DNA of 64,000 nt, taken from contig NZ_JAUNTJ010000019.1 in NCBI RefSeq assembly GCF_030538755.1, forward strand, positions 1 to 64,000. The letters are read 5' to 3'. The notes below the pieces were generated by a model. The model was given only the letters and a program-made list of their open reading frames with translations. It searched no databases and was not told where the DNA came from. Below, one piece after another: positions 43,418-53,135 of this stretch. Both the position numbers and the translations under genes were made by a program. Source of the DNA: Paracoccus sp. (in: a-proteobacteria) (GTDB taxonomy: Bacteria; Pseudomonadota; Alphaproteobacteria; Rhodobacterales; Rhodobacteraceae). The number at the start of each line of letters is the position of its first letter. Position 1 is the first letter of the stretch.

Positions 43418-44476
43418 ATGCTGCCGCAGGACCGCCTTGACCAGATCGCCGCCCGTTTCGAATATCTCGAAGCGCGGCTGAACGATGGCCCACCGCCCGA
43501 TCAGATCGCCGCGATCAGCCGCGAATATGCGGAACTGAAACCCGTGGTCACACAGATCGCCGCCTTTCGCGCCGCGCAGGACGATTTGACGCAGGCACAG
43601 CAGATGCTGGCCGACCCGGAAATGCGCGAACTGGCGCAGGATGAACTGGCGCGGCTGCATGTCGAACTGCCCGCGCTGGAACAGGCGCTGCGAATCGCGC
43701 TTTTGCCGCGCGATGCCGCCGACGCGCGCCCGGCCATTCTGGAAATCCGCCCCGGCACCGGCGGCGAAGAGGCGGCGCTGTTCGCGGGCGATCTGCTGGC
43801 CATGTATCGCCGCCACGCGGAATCGCAGGGCTGGACGTTTCAGATGCTCGACCTGACCCAGACCGAACTGGGCGGCGTGCGCGAGGCCGTGGCCCGGATC
43901 GAGGGCGAGGGCGTCTTTGCCCGGCTGAAATACGAATCGGGCGTGCATCGGGTGCAGCGCGTGCCCGAAACCGAATCGGGCGGGCGCATCCACACCAGTG
44001 CCGCCACCGTGGCCGTCCTGCCCGAGGCGGCGGATGTGGACATCGACATCCCCGCCAGCGACATCCGCATCGACACCATGCGGGCCTCGGGCGCGGGCGG
44101 GCAGCATGTGAACACCACCGATTCGGCGGTGCGGATCACGCACCTGCCCACCGGCATCATCGTCACCAGCAGCGAGAAATCGCAGCATCAGAACCGCGCC
44201 AACGCCATGGCGGTGCTGCGCGCGCGGCTGTATGACGCCGAACGCCAGCGCGCCGATGCCGCCCGCGCCGCCGACCGCAAATCGCAGGTCGGCAGCGGTG
44301 ATCGCAGCGAACGCATCCGCACCTATAACTTTCCGCAAGGCAGGATGACCGATCACCGCATCAACCTGACGCTTTATGCGCTGGACCGGATCATCGCCGG
44401 CGACCTGACCGAGATCATCGACGCCCTGACCGCCCACGATCAGGCCGCCCGTCTGGCCGAGGCCGACGGCGCATGA
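43418..44476 (+). CDS. prfA: Peptide chain release factor 1
   Basis: A 352-residue class I release factor that reads UAA and UAG. GGQ lies at residues 227-229 in [20 protein letters not shown]. The codon-recognition loop and the flanking [20 protein letters not shown] are standard. The ATG at 43418 was chosen because the open frame continues far upstream antisense to gdhA; the true N-terminus is [20 protein letters not shown]. It overlaps prmC by 4 bp, the usual pair in which PrmC methylates the GGQ glutamine. Confidence 0.95.
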   Translation: MLPQDRLDQIAARFEYLEARLNDGPPPDQIAAISREYAELKPVVTQIAAFRAAQDDLTQAQQMLADPEMRELAQDELARLHVELPALEQALRIALLPRDAADARPAILEIRPGTGGEEAALFAGDLLAMYRRHAESQGWTFQMLDLTQTELGGVREAVARIEGEGVFARLKYESGVHRVQRVPETESGGRIHTSAATVAVLPEAADVDIDIPASDIRIDTMRASGAGGQHVNTTDSAVRITHLPTGIIVTSSEKSQHQNRANAMAVLRARLYDAERQRADAARAADRKSQVGSGDRSERIRTYNFPQGRMTDHRINLTLYALDRIIAGDLTEIIDALTAHDQAARLAEADGA

Positions 44477-45303
44477 CCCTCACCATCCGCGCCGCGCTCG
44501 AGGGGGCGGCCCGCGATCTGCGGGCGGCGGGCGTGGCCGATCCGATGGGCGACGCCCGGCGGCTGATGGCGGCGGCGCTTGGGGTCGATCCGGGGCGGGT
44601 GCTGCTGATGGCGGGCGACACCCTGACGCCCGATCAGCAGGCCCGGTTCGACGGTTTCGCGGCGCAGCGCGCCGGGCGACAGCCGGTGGCGCAGATCACC
44701 GGCACCCGCGCCTTTTGGAAGCATGATTTCCACGTCACCCCCGACACGCTGGACCCGCGCCCCGAAACCGAAACGCTGGTGGCGGCGGCGCTGGACCGGC
44801 CATGGCGCAGCGTGCTGGACCTTGGCACCGGCACCGGCGCGATCCTGATTTCGCTGCTGGCGGAACGGCGCGGGGCGCACGGGCTGGGGGTCGATCTGTC
44901 GCCCGCCGCCTTGCAGGTCGCGCAGGGCAACGCCGCCCGCATCGGGGTGAGGGCGGATTTCGCGCCATCCGACTGGTTTTCCGCCGTCAGCGGGCGCTTT
45001 GACCTGATCGTGTCGAACCCGCCTTATATCGCCGCATCCGAGATGCCCGGTCTGTCGCCCGAGGTGCGCGACTGGGAACCGCATCTGGCGCTGACCGACG
45101 GGGCCGACGGGCTGGGTGCCTATCGCGCCATTGCGGCGGGGGCGGCGGCGCATCTGACGCCCGGCGGCGCGGTGCTGGTGGAAATCGGTCCCACGCAGGC
45201 GGCGGCGGTGTCGGCGCTGTTTGCCGCAGCCGGGGCCAAGGCGCGCGTGCTGGCCGATCTGGACGGGCGCGACCGTGTTATTTTGGCCGAGTTCCCGGCG
45301 TGA
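44473..45303 (+). CDS. prmC: Release factor glutamine methyltransferase
   Basis: A 276-residue SAM-dependent methyltransferase that modifies the GGQ glutamine of release factors. [20 protein letters not shown] is the SAM-binding motif and NPPY (residues 182-185, in [12 protein letters not shown]) is the substrate-binding signature. The N-terminal helical domain precedes residue 75. ATGA overlap with prfA couples the enzyme to one of its substrates. Confidence 0.94.
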   Translation: MTLTIRAALEGAARDLRAAGVADPMGDARRLMAAALGVDPGRVLLMAGDTLTPDQQARFDGFAAQRAGRQPVAQITGTRAFWKHDFHVTPDTLDPRPETETLVAAALDRPWRSVLDLGTGTGAILISLLAERRGAHGLGVDLSPAALQVAQGNAARIGVRADFAPSDWFSAVSGRFDLIVSNPPYIAASEMPGLSPEVRDWEPHLALTDGADGLGAYRAIAAGAAAHLTPGGAVLVEIGPTQAAAVSALFAAAGAKARVLADLDGRDRVILAEFPA

Positions 45304-45542
45304 TTGCGGCAAAATCGCGTCATTTGGCGGCTTTTTGTCACTTTTGCGCTTGTCAGGGGCGTGGATGCGTGATTATTCGCCCTTGTGACGGGGGCCGCAG
45401 GGTGCCCGCACGGGTCAGCCGCACAAGCCGCAGATCAGCCGGGGGTTTACGCCCCGCCCGAGGGTTAAGGCAGGCTGCAATTCACTTGGCGCGATGATCC
45501 CCACCATCCAGCCATGATCTGGAACCATCGACAGACAGACTG

Positions 45543-46232
45543 ATGAGATCATCGAAATCCCGTTCGCGTAACAAGTCGAACCGTCAGCGTTCACTGGGCA
45601 ATATCGTCAACCGTGTGTTCGATTCGTCCGGCCCCGAAGGCAAGGTTCGCGGCACTCCGCAGCAGATAATCGACAAATACCTGGCCCTGGCCCGTGACGC
45701 GCAACTGTCCAACGACCGCGTGGCCGAGCAGAGCTTTCTTCAGCATGCCGAGCATTACACCCGGATGCTGGGCGAGGCGCAGCGCGAAATGGCCGAGCGT
45801 CAGCAGCATAATCAGCCGCAGGGGCGCGAGGACGACCGCGAAGGTGCCAGCAATGGCAACGGCCAGCAGCAGGGCCATCAGGGTCAGCAGCAGGGCCGCG
45901 ATCAGCGCGACGATCGCCGTGATGACAGGCGCGACGATCAGGCCGAAGCGCAGCCCGCGCCGCAACAGCCCGCGCCGCAACAGCAGCCCCGGTCGCAGAC
46001 GGCGGGTCTGCCCGATGCCGTCGATGCGGGCGAGGTCAGCGAGGCCGGCCCCGTCGCCACGCCCGAAACCACCCCGGACCCCGTGGCCGAGGCGCCTGTC
46101 CAGCAGGAACGCCCCCGCCGCCCGCGCGCCCCGCGCAGCGCCACGCCGCGCCCCCGGCGCCGCCGCGATGATGCGGGCGAAGGCACCGCAGACAACAACC
46201 CCACCCCGGCAGAGGGCGGCGAACCCGCCTGA
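45543..46232 (+). CDS. DUF4167-domain protein with a disordered tail
   Basis: A 229-residue protein. The first 90 residues form the DUF4167 domain, typical of alphaproteobacteria, with a basic start (SSKSRSRNKSNRQRSLGNIV) and GTPQQIIDKYLALARDAQLS. The rest is low complexity: Gln-rich, then alternating Asp/Arg, Pro/Gln and Pro/Arg runs, including a tandem QPAPQ repeat. The basic head and long disordered tail suggest nucleic-acid or ribonucleoprotein contact, but no function is known to me. The 239 bp before it hold no recognisable gene. Confidence 0.85.
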   Translation: MRSSKSRSRNKSNRQRSLGNIVNRVFDSSGPEGKVRGTPQQIIDKYLALARDAQLSNDRVAEQSFLQHAEHYTRMLGEAQREMAERQQHNQPQGREDDREGASNGNGQQQGHQGQQQGRDQRDDRRDDRRDDQAEAQPAPQQPAPQQQPRSQTAGLPDAVDAGEVSEAGPVATPETTPDPVAEAPVQQERPRRPRAPRSATPRPRRRRDDAGEGTADNNPTPAEGGEPA

Positions 46233-46254
46233 GACCCGTCCGATCCGACAATCA

Positions 46255-46280
46255 GGGCCGCCCGCCGGGGCGGCCCTTTT
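46255..46280 (+). terminator. Terminator after the DUF4167 gene
   Basis: GGGCCGCC (46255-46262) and GGCGGCCC (46269-46276) form an 8-bp stem with a 6-nt loop followed by TTTT, 22 bp after the stop codon. Confidence 0.85.
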
Positions 46281-46428
46281 GTTATGCGGTGTGGTTTACA
46301 TTCCCCATCGTGGCGCTGTGCCGCAGGCAGATCACCTACGCGACCGGGGGCGGCTGAATCGCCTGATGGATGCGCGCGGGCGGGGCCACCGCGCCTGCGC
46401 CGCGTCCCGCACCGGCCCATCTCCCCCC

Positions 46429-47298
46429 TCAGCCGCCCTTAACCGGGCAATCCTGACCCGCCGGTTTCAGCAGCCGGGCCAGAGTGCAAAAGGCTTCCAG
46501 TCCGATTTCCTCGGCCCGTGCGGTGGGTGGGATACCGGCCTGTTCCAGCAGCGATTCGATGTCGGGGTGCAGCCCGCGCAGGCTGGCGCGCAGCATCTTG
46601 CGCCGCTGGCCAAAGGCGGCGGCGGTGATCCGCGACAGGGTGGCCGCATCGGCGGGATAGCGCGGCGCGGGCAGGGCGGTCAGGTGGACGACCGCCGAAT
46701 GCACCTTGGGCGCGGGGGTGAACGCTTCGGGCGGCAGGGTCATGGCGATGCGCGCATCCGCCCGCCACTGCGCCAGCAGCGCAAGGCGGCCATAGGCTTT
46801 GCTGCCCGGCGTGGCAACGATGCGTTCGGCGACCTCTTTCTGGAACATCAGCGTCAGCGATTCCCAGAACGGCGGCCAGTCGCGCGGGGTCAGCCAGCGG
46901 ATCAGCAATTCGGTGCCGACATTATAGGGCAGGTTGGCGGCAATGCGGATCGGCGGGGTCAGATGCGCCAGCGGGTCGATCTCCAGCGCATCGCCATTGA
47001 TGACCGTCAGCCGCCCCGGATAGGCCGCCGCGATTTCCGCCAGGGCTGGCAGGGCGCGGGCGTCTTTTTCGATGGCCAGCACATGCCGCGCCCCCTGCAT
47101 CAGCAGCCCGCGCGTCAGCCCGCCCGGACCGGGGCCGATTTCCAGCACGTCGCAGCCGCCAAGCTCGCCTGCCTGCCGCGCGATCTTGGCCGTCAGGTTC
47201 AGGTCCAGCAGGAAGTTCTGGCCCAGCTGCTTTTTGGCGCGCAGGTCGTGGCGGGCGATCACCTCGCGCAGGGGGGGGAGGTTGTCGAGGGTGGTCAT
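46429..47298 (-). CDS. rsmA: 16S rRNA dimethyladenosine transferase (KsgA/RsmA)
   Basis: A 289-residue methyltransferase that dimethylates two adjacent adenines near the 3' end of 16S r[42 protein letters not shown] and [18 protein letters not shown] (with the NLPY catalytic motif) are diagnostic. The ATG at 47298 lies right after a copy of the dispersed repeat, which occupies nearly all the gap from pdxA. Last gene of the lptF-lptG-lptD-surA-pdxA-rsmA run. Confidence 0.95.
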   Translation of the reverse strand: MTTLDNLPPLREVIARHDLRAKKQLGQNFLLDLNLTAKIARQAGELGGCDVLEIGPGPGGLTRGLLMQGARHVLAIEKDARALPALAEIAAAYPGRLTVINGDALEIDPLAHLTPPIRIAANLPYNVGTELLIRWLTPRDWPPFWESLTLMFQKEVAERIVATPGSKAYGRLALLAQWRADARIAMTLPPEAFTPAPKVHSAVVHLTALPAPRYPADAATLSRITAAAFGQRRKMLRASLRGLHPDIESLLEQAGIPPTARAEEIGLEAFCTLARLLKPAGQDCPVKGG

Positions 47299-47302
47299 CC
47301 TT

Positions 47303-47337
47303 GCCCCCCAAGGTGCGTATTTGGGCAAACAGGAAGC
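47303..47337 (-). repeat. Dispersed intergenic repeat, copy B
   Basis: On the minus strand it begins GCTTCCTGTTTGCCCAAATA and differs from copy A by one substitution and extra Gs near its end (CGCACCTTGGGGGGC). It fills the gap between the pdxA stop and the rsmA start, so it lies in the rsmA leader where the ribosome site should be. Confidence 0.8.
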
Positions 47338-47338
47338 A

Positions 47339-48304
47339 TCACGCGCGGTTCCGGGCCATATCCGCCGCCATTTTCAGCGCCGCGATGGCCGAGGCGGTAT
47401 CGGCGCCGCCTGTGCCCGCGATGTCGAAGGCGGTGCCGTGATCGGGCGAGGTGCGGATGAACGGCAGCCCCAGCGTGACATTGACGCCGCCCGCGAAATC
47501 CAGCGTCTTGATCGGGATCAGCGCCTGATCGTGATAGGCGCAGATCGCCGCGTCATAGCGGGCGCGGGCCGGGGCGTGGAACATGGTATCGGCGGGCAGC
47601 GGCCCGGCGAGGTTCAGCCCTTCGGCTTGCAGGCGGGCGATCAGCGGGGCGATCATATTCTGTTCCTGACGGCCCATCGTGCCGCCTTCGCCCGCGTGCG
47701 GGTTCAGCCCGGCGATGGCGATGCGCGGGTTCGGGATGCCGAAATCGCGGATCATCGCGGCATGGGTGATGCGGATGCTGCGTTCCAGCAGGTCAGGAGT
47801 CAGCGCGGCGGGGACATCTTGCAGCGGGATGTGGATCGTTGCCGGAACCACGCGGCAGGGCGGGCTGACGGTGGTCGAGGCCAGCATCATCGCCACATCC
47901 ACTCCGCCCGCCAGATAGGCGAGGTATTCGGTATGCCCCGGAAAGGCAAAGCCCGCGCCCTGTTTCAGCGCCTGTTTGTTGATCGGCAGCGTGGTGATGG
48001 CGGCGGCTTGCCCGGTCATCACCAGATCCACGGCGCGGGCGATCACGTCGATCACGCCTTGTGCATTGGCCGGGTCGGGTTGGCCCGGCGTGGCGGGGGC
48101 GGCGAAATCGTGGCGCAGCACCGGCAGGTGGCCTGCGGGCACCGGGTCGCCGGGGGCGGCGATTTCGTGGGCAGGCGTGCCCGGCGGCAGGTGGCGCGGG
48201 TCGCCCATCCAGACGAAATCCACCCCGCAGCCCAGGGCGCGGGCGGCGATTTCCGGCCCGATGCCTGCTGGTTCGCCGCAGGTCAGGATGATGCGGCCGG
48301 CCAC
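47339..48304 (-). CDS. pdxA: 4-hydroxythreonine-4-phosphate dehydrogenase
   Basis: A 321-residue enzyme of pyridoxal phosphate synthesis. [18 protein letters not shown] opens the protein; [36 protein letters not shown] and [17 protein letters not shown] hold the zinc-binding His and Asp residues. A GTG start at 48304 is preferred: it comes one base after the surA stop, and the frame upstream is antisense-like and lies within surA. The surA-pdxA-rsmA order matches E. coli. Confidence 0.93.
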   Translation of the reverse strand: MAGRIILTCGEPAGIGPEIAARALGCGVDFVWMGDPRHLPPGTPAHEIAAPGDPVPAGHLPVLRHDFAAPATPGQPDPANAQGVIDVIARAVDLVMTGQAAAITTLPINKQALKQGAGFAFPGHTEYLAYLAGGVDVAMMLASTTVSPPCRVVPATIHIPLQDVPAALTPDLLERSIRITHAAMIRDFGIPNPRIAIAGLNPHAGEGGTMGRQEQNMIAPLIARLQAEGLNLAGPLPADTMFHAPARARYDAAICAYHDQALIPIKTLDFAGGVNVTLGLPFIRTSPDHGTAFDIAGTGGADTASAIAALKMAADMARNRA

Positions 48305-48305
48305 C

Positions 48306-49568
48306 TTACGGGCGCCGGATGACGGCATCGGCGCGCAGTTCGGCCAGATAGGCGTCGGCCATGATGTTGATCTTTTGATTGAACAACTGGTCGCGCACCG
48401 CCGCGCGATCGGGCAGCGCGGTCGGGTTGGCCCCGGCCACGCCCGCCTCGACCCCGTCGGGGGGCAGGGCGGTGGTGGCGACCTGATCCTGCGCCAGCAG
48501 CGCGGGCTGGCGCGAACACAGCATGATGATGTCAACGCCCACGCCGGTGTTCACCGTCGCCGTTTCGTTCGCGTCCAGCGCCGCCAGCTGCGCCGCGACC
48601 AAGCCCGGAATCGCCCCTTGCGAGGCGGTCTGTCGCTGGGTTGCCCCGGCCCCGCGCGCCTGAAGATCGTTGCAGGTATCGACGCGCGCGGCGATCTGGG
48701 CGGCATCGGCTGCATCGGCCACGCGCAGAACCGCGTAATCCAGCACCTGTTCGCGCGCGCCGGGTCGCAACTGCCCCTGCGTGTCGCGCAGCATCAGCAG
48801 CACCACCGCGCCGGGCACGTTCAGCGGCTGCGTCATCTGGCCGGGCCGCAGCGAGGTCACGATCTGGCGCAGCGCCGGGGGCAGATTGTCCAGCACCACC
48901 CATTCCAGCCGCCCGCCCCGGCTGGCGGTGCCGGAGGCGGAATAGCGGCGGGCGGCGGCGGCAAAGCCCGCCTCGTCCGAGGACGACGCCAGAATCTGCT
49001 GCGCCCGCGCCTGCGCCGCGCCTTCCTGCCCCTCGGGGGCGGGGATGACGATTTCCGACAACAGCACCCGGCTGATGATCGGGGTCTCGATTTCCCGCGT
49101 CAGCGCGCGGTCAACCTCGGCGTCCGAGATGCTGACGCCCGGCACGATGCGGCGGCGGATCACCTCGCGCCAGACGACGCCGGCGGTGACGAAATCGCGG
49201 TAAGCCTGCCGTTCCACCCCGGCGCGGCCAAGGGCGGCGGTGAATTCGGCGCTGCTCATATTGGCGCGGCCGGCGAATTCATCCAGCCCGGCCTGAATAT
49301 CTTCGTCCGAGGGGGTGATGCCCATCTGCCGCGCGGCGGACATCTTCAGCCGGTCGTTGACCAGTTCCGTTTCGGCCCCCGCCGGGGTGGCATCGGGCGC
49401 CTGAAGCAGCTGCATAAAGCGCAGGCGCTGATCCAGCTCGTATCGGGTGACGGCCTGATCGTTGATGTAAACCAGCGGCGAAAAGGCGTTCTGCGCCGAA
49501 ACCGGCAGGGCCAGCGGCCCAAGGCCAAGGGCCGCAGCAAGCGCGATGCCGGAAAGAAACTGCCGCAT
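48306..49568 (-). CDS. surA: Periplasmic chaperone / peptidyl-prolyl isomerase SurA
   Basis: A 420-residue protein with signal peptide LSGIALAAALGLGPLALPVSA. The SurA N-terminal domain follows (FSPLVYINDQAVTRYELDQR), and a parvulin-type segment from about residue 165 (ISRVLLSEIVIPAPEGQEG through SASGTASRGGRLEWVVLDNL). It helps outer-membrane proteins fold, LptD included, whose gene lies directly upstream. The match to E. coli SurA is limited outside these domains, as usual in alphaproteobacteria. Confidence 0.88.
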   Translation of the reverse strand: MRQFLSGIALAAALGLGPLALPVSAQNAFSPLVYINDQAVTRYELDQRLRFMQLLQAPDATPAGAETELVNDRLKMSAARQMGITPSDEDIQAGLDEFAGRANMSSAEFTAALGRAGVERQAYRDFVTAGVVWREVIRRRIVPGVSISDAEVDRALTREIETPIISRVLLSEIVIPAPEGQEGAAQARAQQILASSSDEAGFAAAARRYSASGTASRGGRLEWVVLDNLPPALRQIVTSLRPGQMTQPLNVPGAVVLLMLRDTQGQLRPGAREQVLDYAVLRVADAADAAQIAARVDTCNDLQARGAGATQRQTASQGAIPGLVAAQLAALDANETATVNTGVGVDIIMLCSRQPALLAQDQVATTALPPDGVEAGVAGANPTALPDRAAVRDQLFNQKINIMADAYLAELRADAVIRRP

Positions 49569-49602
49569 GATCTGGTCTCCGAAAGTGTTGTCTGCCGCGA
49601 CC

Positions 49603-52026
49603 CTAGCGCATACAGGAACGCCGCGCCACCGTGCCCGGCGTGGCGGTCTGCTGCCCGAACCCGCCCAGACGGACGGACAGGTCGAAATCCGTTTCCGCCC
49701 GCACCGAATCGGACGAGGTAAAGCGCCGCCCGATGCCCATGTCCAGCGTGATACATTCGTTGCGATACTGCATCCCCAGCGAGGCCTTTTGCATCCGGTC
49801 CTCGGTGAAGTCATAGCGCGCCTCGGCGCTGCCCCACCAGCCGGGGGCGACCTGCCAGCCGGTGTTCAGCACCGCCTCTCGCGTGTCGGTCAGGCGGCTT
49901 TCGCCCCGGTCGCGGTTGATCCACAGATAACCGGCGCTCAGCTGCATGTCGGGGCGCAGCACGCCCATGCGCACTTCGCTGCGCGAGAAACGGCCCTTGT
50001 CGTCGAACAGGCTGCGCGCCGATGCGGCGATGCCGGTGCCGCTGTCGTAATGCGCCGCCAGCAGCCAGTCGGACCGCCGCCCCGACAAGGGCGAATCCGG
50101 GCCGAAATTGTCGTCGCGCCGGTCGCGCAGCACCCGCCCCGCCGTCAGCCCCAGCGACCAGCCATCGGGGGCGATCCGGGTCCAGGTCACGCCCAGATTG
50201 GCGCGCAGCCCCTGTTCGCGCGCGTCCCAGCCGGGAAAGCGGTTCATCGAGAACAGGTTGCCTTCGTCGAACTCGATCAGGTGGCTGTCTTCGTTGGGGA
50301 TGTCGTCGCTGCCGTCATTGCGCGGCGACCACAGCAGTTGCACCACCGGTTCCACCATATGGGTGACGCCCGCGCCGCTGCCGACCAGCGGCCAGCGCAG
50401 TTCCACCCCGGCGGTCGGGGTCAGCCGCGCCTGCACCTTGTCATAGTTGCTGTCCTGCGCGATCCGGTAAATATCGGCATCCACCGCGCCCAGTGCCGCC
50501 AGCACCACGCCGTTGCCCACGATCTGGCTGCGCCGCCAGTCGGCCGACAGCGAGCCGCGCGCCATGTCGCGCCCCAGCACATCATCGGCCGAGGGGCGGC
50601 GATGCGCATGGGCCGACCATTCCAGCAGGGCCTCGCCGCCCAGCCAGCGGGGCTGGATACGGCGCTGCCAGATCACATCGGCGACCTGCGCGGGGGAATA
50701 GGCGCCTTCTTCGTCGTCGCGCAGCGAATCATAGGTGCCCAGCCGGGCCACGAACAGCTTGTCGCGGCGCACCCTGTCCAGCGTGACGCCCGACCACAGC
50801 CGGTCGGCATCGGTGACGTCGTAATCCAGCAGATAGGCGCGGTCGGATGCGTGCTGCAACTGCATCCCCAGCCGATAGCCGCGCGGCAGATCGAACTCGG
50901 CCACGCCGAACAGATAGCCGCGCGTGGTGCCCGGTTCCAGATCGTCGCGGCTGATCGCGCCGTCCAGTTGCAGCGCGCCATTGCTGAACGCCTGCCGGTA
51001 TCGCATTTCCAGCGTCCGCGTGCGCGAGGCCGACAGATAGGGCGTCAGCGTCACATCGGCGCTGCGGCCAAGGGTGATGAAATAGGGGATCTTGACCCCG
51101 AACCCCAGCCCCGATGTCGTGCGCACGCTGGGGCGCAGCAGGCCGGTCTTGCGCTCGACCGTCGGATCGGGGGCGGAAATGGTAAAGGGCACCCCGGCCA
51201 CCGGCACGCCAAAGGCGCGCAGTTGCGGGCGCTCCAGAATCAGTTCGCGCCGCTCGGCGTCATGGGTGATGCTGCGGGCGCGGATTTCCCACAGCGGCGT
51301 CGGATCGCTGGCGCAGACCTGACAGGACGAGGTGACGACATTCGTCATCGTGGTATAGCGCCCGCCGTCGCTGCGCCGCACCTCGGTCGCGGCCAGTTGC
51401 AATTCGCGCGCGATCACCAGCCGCGCGCCGCGCAGGATGCCGTCCTGCAAGCGGCGGTCCAGTTGCGCGGCATCGGCGATCAGCACCATGTCATCGGCGC
51501 TGCCCTGCTGGCCGGGGCGCGACAGGTGGATCGGCCCCTCGATCGTCAGCGCGCCCGACCCCCCGTCCACCCGCAAACGCGAGGCGACCAGCCGGTTGCC
51601 CTGATACCAGATCACCACCCCGCCCGAGGCGGTCAGCGTGCGGTCGCCGGTCAGCGTGATGTTGTCGGCCAGCACGGTGGCGGCATCATCGCCCGCCTGA
51701 TCGGGCACCGCGCGGGGCAGAGTCACCCCGCCCCGCCCGCTGGCGGTGGTGGTGGCGGTGGTCAGCCGTTCCGGCGTGGGGGTGCCGTCGGCAATGGTGC
51801 CAAAGCCCAGCAGGGGCGCGGTCGGGGCCAGCGCCGGGCCGCCGCTGCTGTTTTCGGTCACGCCGATGACGGTCGGCACCTGCACCACCTGCGGCTGCTC
51901 CTGTTCCTGTCCCTGCGCCCGCGCGGTCAGCGGGGCCGTGGCGGCGGCGGTTGCGGCGATCAGGGCGGTGGCGGCAGCCATGGCCGCGGCGCGTCTGTTG
52001 CGGGGTTTGCGTGGGCGCGTTGCCAT
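49603..52026 (-). CDS. lptD: LPS-assembly outer-membrane protein LptD
   Basis: An 807-residue precursor with an N-terminal export signal (AAAMAAATALIAATAAATAP) and a Gln/Glu patch. The OstA-like periplasmic domain comes near residues 140-230 (LLADNITLTGDRTLTASGGV-like, with GDRTLTASGGVVIWYQGNRL). The long beta-barrel domain runs to the C-terminal Arg. LptD with LptE inserts LPS in the outer leaflet. The start at 52026 overlaps lptG by one base. Cysteines near SSCQVCASDPTPLW and the last few residues (RRSCMR) could form the disulphides the protein needs. Confidence 0.92.
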   Translation of the reverse strand: MATRPRKPRNRRAAAMAAATALIAATAAATAPLTARAQGQEQEQPQVVQVPTVIGVTENSSGGPALAPTAPLLGFGTIADGTPTPERLTTATTTASGRGGVTLPRAVPDQAGDDAATVLADNITLTGDRTLTASGGVVIWYQGNRLVASRLRVDGGSGALTIEGPIHLSRPGQQGSADDMVLIADAAQLDRRLQDGILRGARLVIARELQLAATEVRRSDGGRYTTMTNVVTSSCQVCASDPTPLWEIRARSITHDAERRELILERPQLRAFGVPVAGVPFTISAPDPTVERKTGLLRPSVRTTSGLGFGVKIPYFITLGRSADVTLTPYLSASRTRTLEMRYRQAFSNGALQLDGAISRDDLEPGTTRGYLFGVAEFDLPRGYRLGMQLQHASDRAYLLDYDVTDADRLWSGVTLDRVRRDKLFVARLGTYDSLRDDEEGAYSPAQVADVIWQRRIQPRWLGGEALLEWSAHAHRRPSADDVLGRDMARGSLSADWRRSQIVGNGVVLAALGAVDADIYRIAQDSNYDKVQARLTPTAGVELRWPLVGSGAGVTHMVEPVVQLLWSPRNDGSDDIPNEDSHLIEFDEGNLFSMNRFPGWDAREQGLRANLGVTWTRIAPDGWSLGLTAGRVLRDRRDDNFGPDSPLSGRRSDWLLAAHYDSGTGIAASARSLFDDKGRFSRSEVRMGVLRPDMQLSAGYLWINRDRGESRLTDTREAVLNTGWQVAPGWWGSAEARYDFTEDRMQKASLGMQYRNECITLDMGIGRRFTSSDSVRAETDFDLSVRLGGFGQQTATPGTVARRSCMR

Positions 52027-53135
52027 CAGCCATCCTCTTTTTGCAGGATCACGGCCAAGGCCAGCGCGGCACCGACGGCGGGCGGAGCCCAACCGGCGAT
52101 CCACGGCGCAACCTGCCCGGAATCGCCCAGAACCTGCGCCAGATTGCGCAGAAAGAACAAGCCGATCCCCGCCTCGAAGGCCAGCAGAACCGCGATGCCG
52201 GAATTGCGCCCGCGCACATGCTGCATGGTAAAGGCGGCGGCGATGGCGACCATGGCGGCCATCAGAAACGGGCGTGCCAGCTCCATCTGCAACCAGACGC
52301 GGTGGCGCGCGGCGGAAAAGCCCGCGCGTTCCAGCCCGGCGATGAAATCGGGCAGTTGCCAGATGCCCACCGCATCGGGCCGGCCAAAGCCGTCGCGGAT
52401 GCGCTGCGCCGTCAGGTCAGAGGGCAGCGACAGCGTTTCCTGCGCCTGCACATCGGCCTGCGGGTTCTGGCTGTCCAGCCGATAGTCGCGCACGCCGCTT
52501 AGATGCCAGGCGCCGGGGGCCAGAACCGCGCTTTGCGCCTCGATCCGGCGGGTGAGGCCGGAACCGGATTCGTAGATCAGAAAGGTCGCGTCATACAGCG
52601 TCGTCGCATCCGGGCTGGCGCGGCCGGCGCGGATCACGATCTGGCCGCTGTCCTGCCCGTTATCGCTCAGCCCCTGCCGCAGCCAGACGGCGCTATCGCC
52701 CACGGAAACCGTCTGCTGGCCGCCGCGCTCGATCCGGGCGGCGGTGTCGTCATACAGGCGGCTGGTGGCGGCGACAAAGGGGTTCAGCACCGCCACCGCC
52801 ACCGCGCCCACGATGATCGCCGTCGCCAGCGGCGCGCGCAGCAGCCGCAGCGCCGATTGCCCGGCGGCGCGGATCGCCACCAGTTCGGATGTGCGCGCCA
52901 GCCCCAGAAACAGCGCAATCCCCGCCAGCACCGTCACCAGCGGCAGGATCTGGTAAAACGCCCCGGCAATCGACAGCAGCGACAGCTGCGCCGCCCCGCC
53001 CAGCCCCAGCCCCGAGCCGGAAAAGCGGCGGATCGTCTCGATCATCTCGATCAGGAACAGGATCAGCCCGAACACCCCCGCGATCAGCAGCAGACTGCGC
53101 AGGAAGCGGCGGGCGATGTAGAACGGCAGGATCAT
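52026..53135 (-). CDS. lptG: LPS export ABC permease LptG
   Basis: A 369-residue YjgP/YjgQ-family permease. It begins LPFYIARRFLRSLLLIAGVF, has LGLARTSELVAIRAAGQSAL near residue 95 (the coupling helix region) and a periplasmic beta-jellyroll domain before the final three helices. With LptF and LptB2 it extracts LPS from the inner membrane. Overlaps of 4 bp with lptF and 1 bp with lptD show tight coupling. Confidence 0.93.
   Translation of the reverse strand: MILPFYIARRFLRSLLLIAGVFGLILFLIEMIETIRRFSGSGLGLGGAAQLSLLSIAGAFYQILPLVTVLAGIALFLGLARTSELVAIRAAGQSALRLLRAPLATAIIVGAVAVAVLNPFVAATSRLYDDTAARIERGGQQTVSVGDSAVWLRQGLSDNGQDSGQIVIRAGRASPDATTLYDATFLIYESGSGLTRRIEAQSAVLAPGAWHLSGVRDYRLDSQNPQADVQAQETLSLPSDLTAQRIRDGFGRPDAVGIWQLPDFIAGLERAGFSAARHRVWLQMELARPFLMAAMVAIAAAFTMQHVRGRNSGIAVLLAFEAGIGLFFLRNLAQVLGDSGQVAPWIAGWAPPAVGAALALAVILQKEDG

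Noticed and set aside
49546-52485. A 979-codon open frame on the plus strand across lptD
   Set aside because: It is antisense to lptD, whose protein has clear domains; the frame is open only because of GC-rich codon bias, and its product is His/Arg/Gly/Pro-rich without family motifs.
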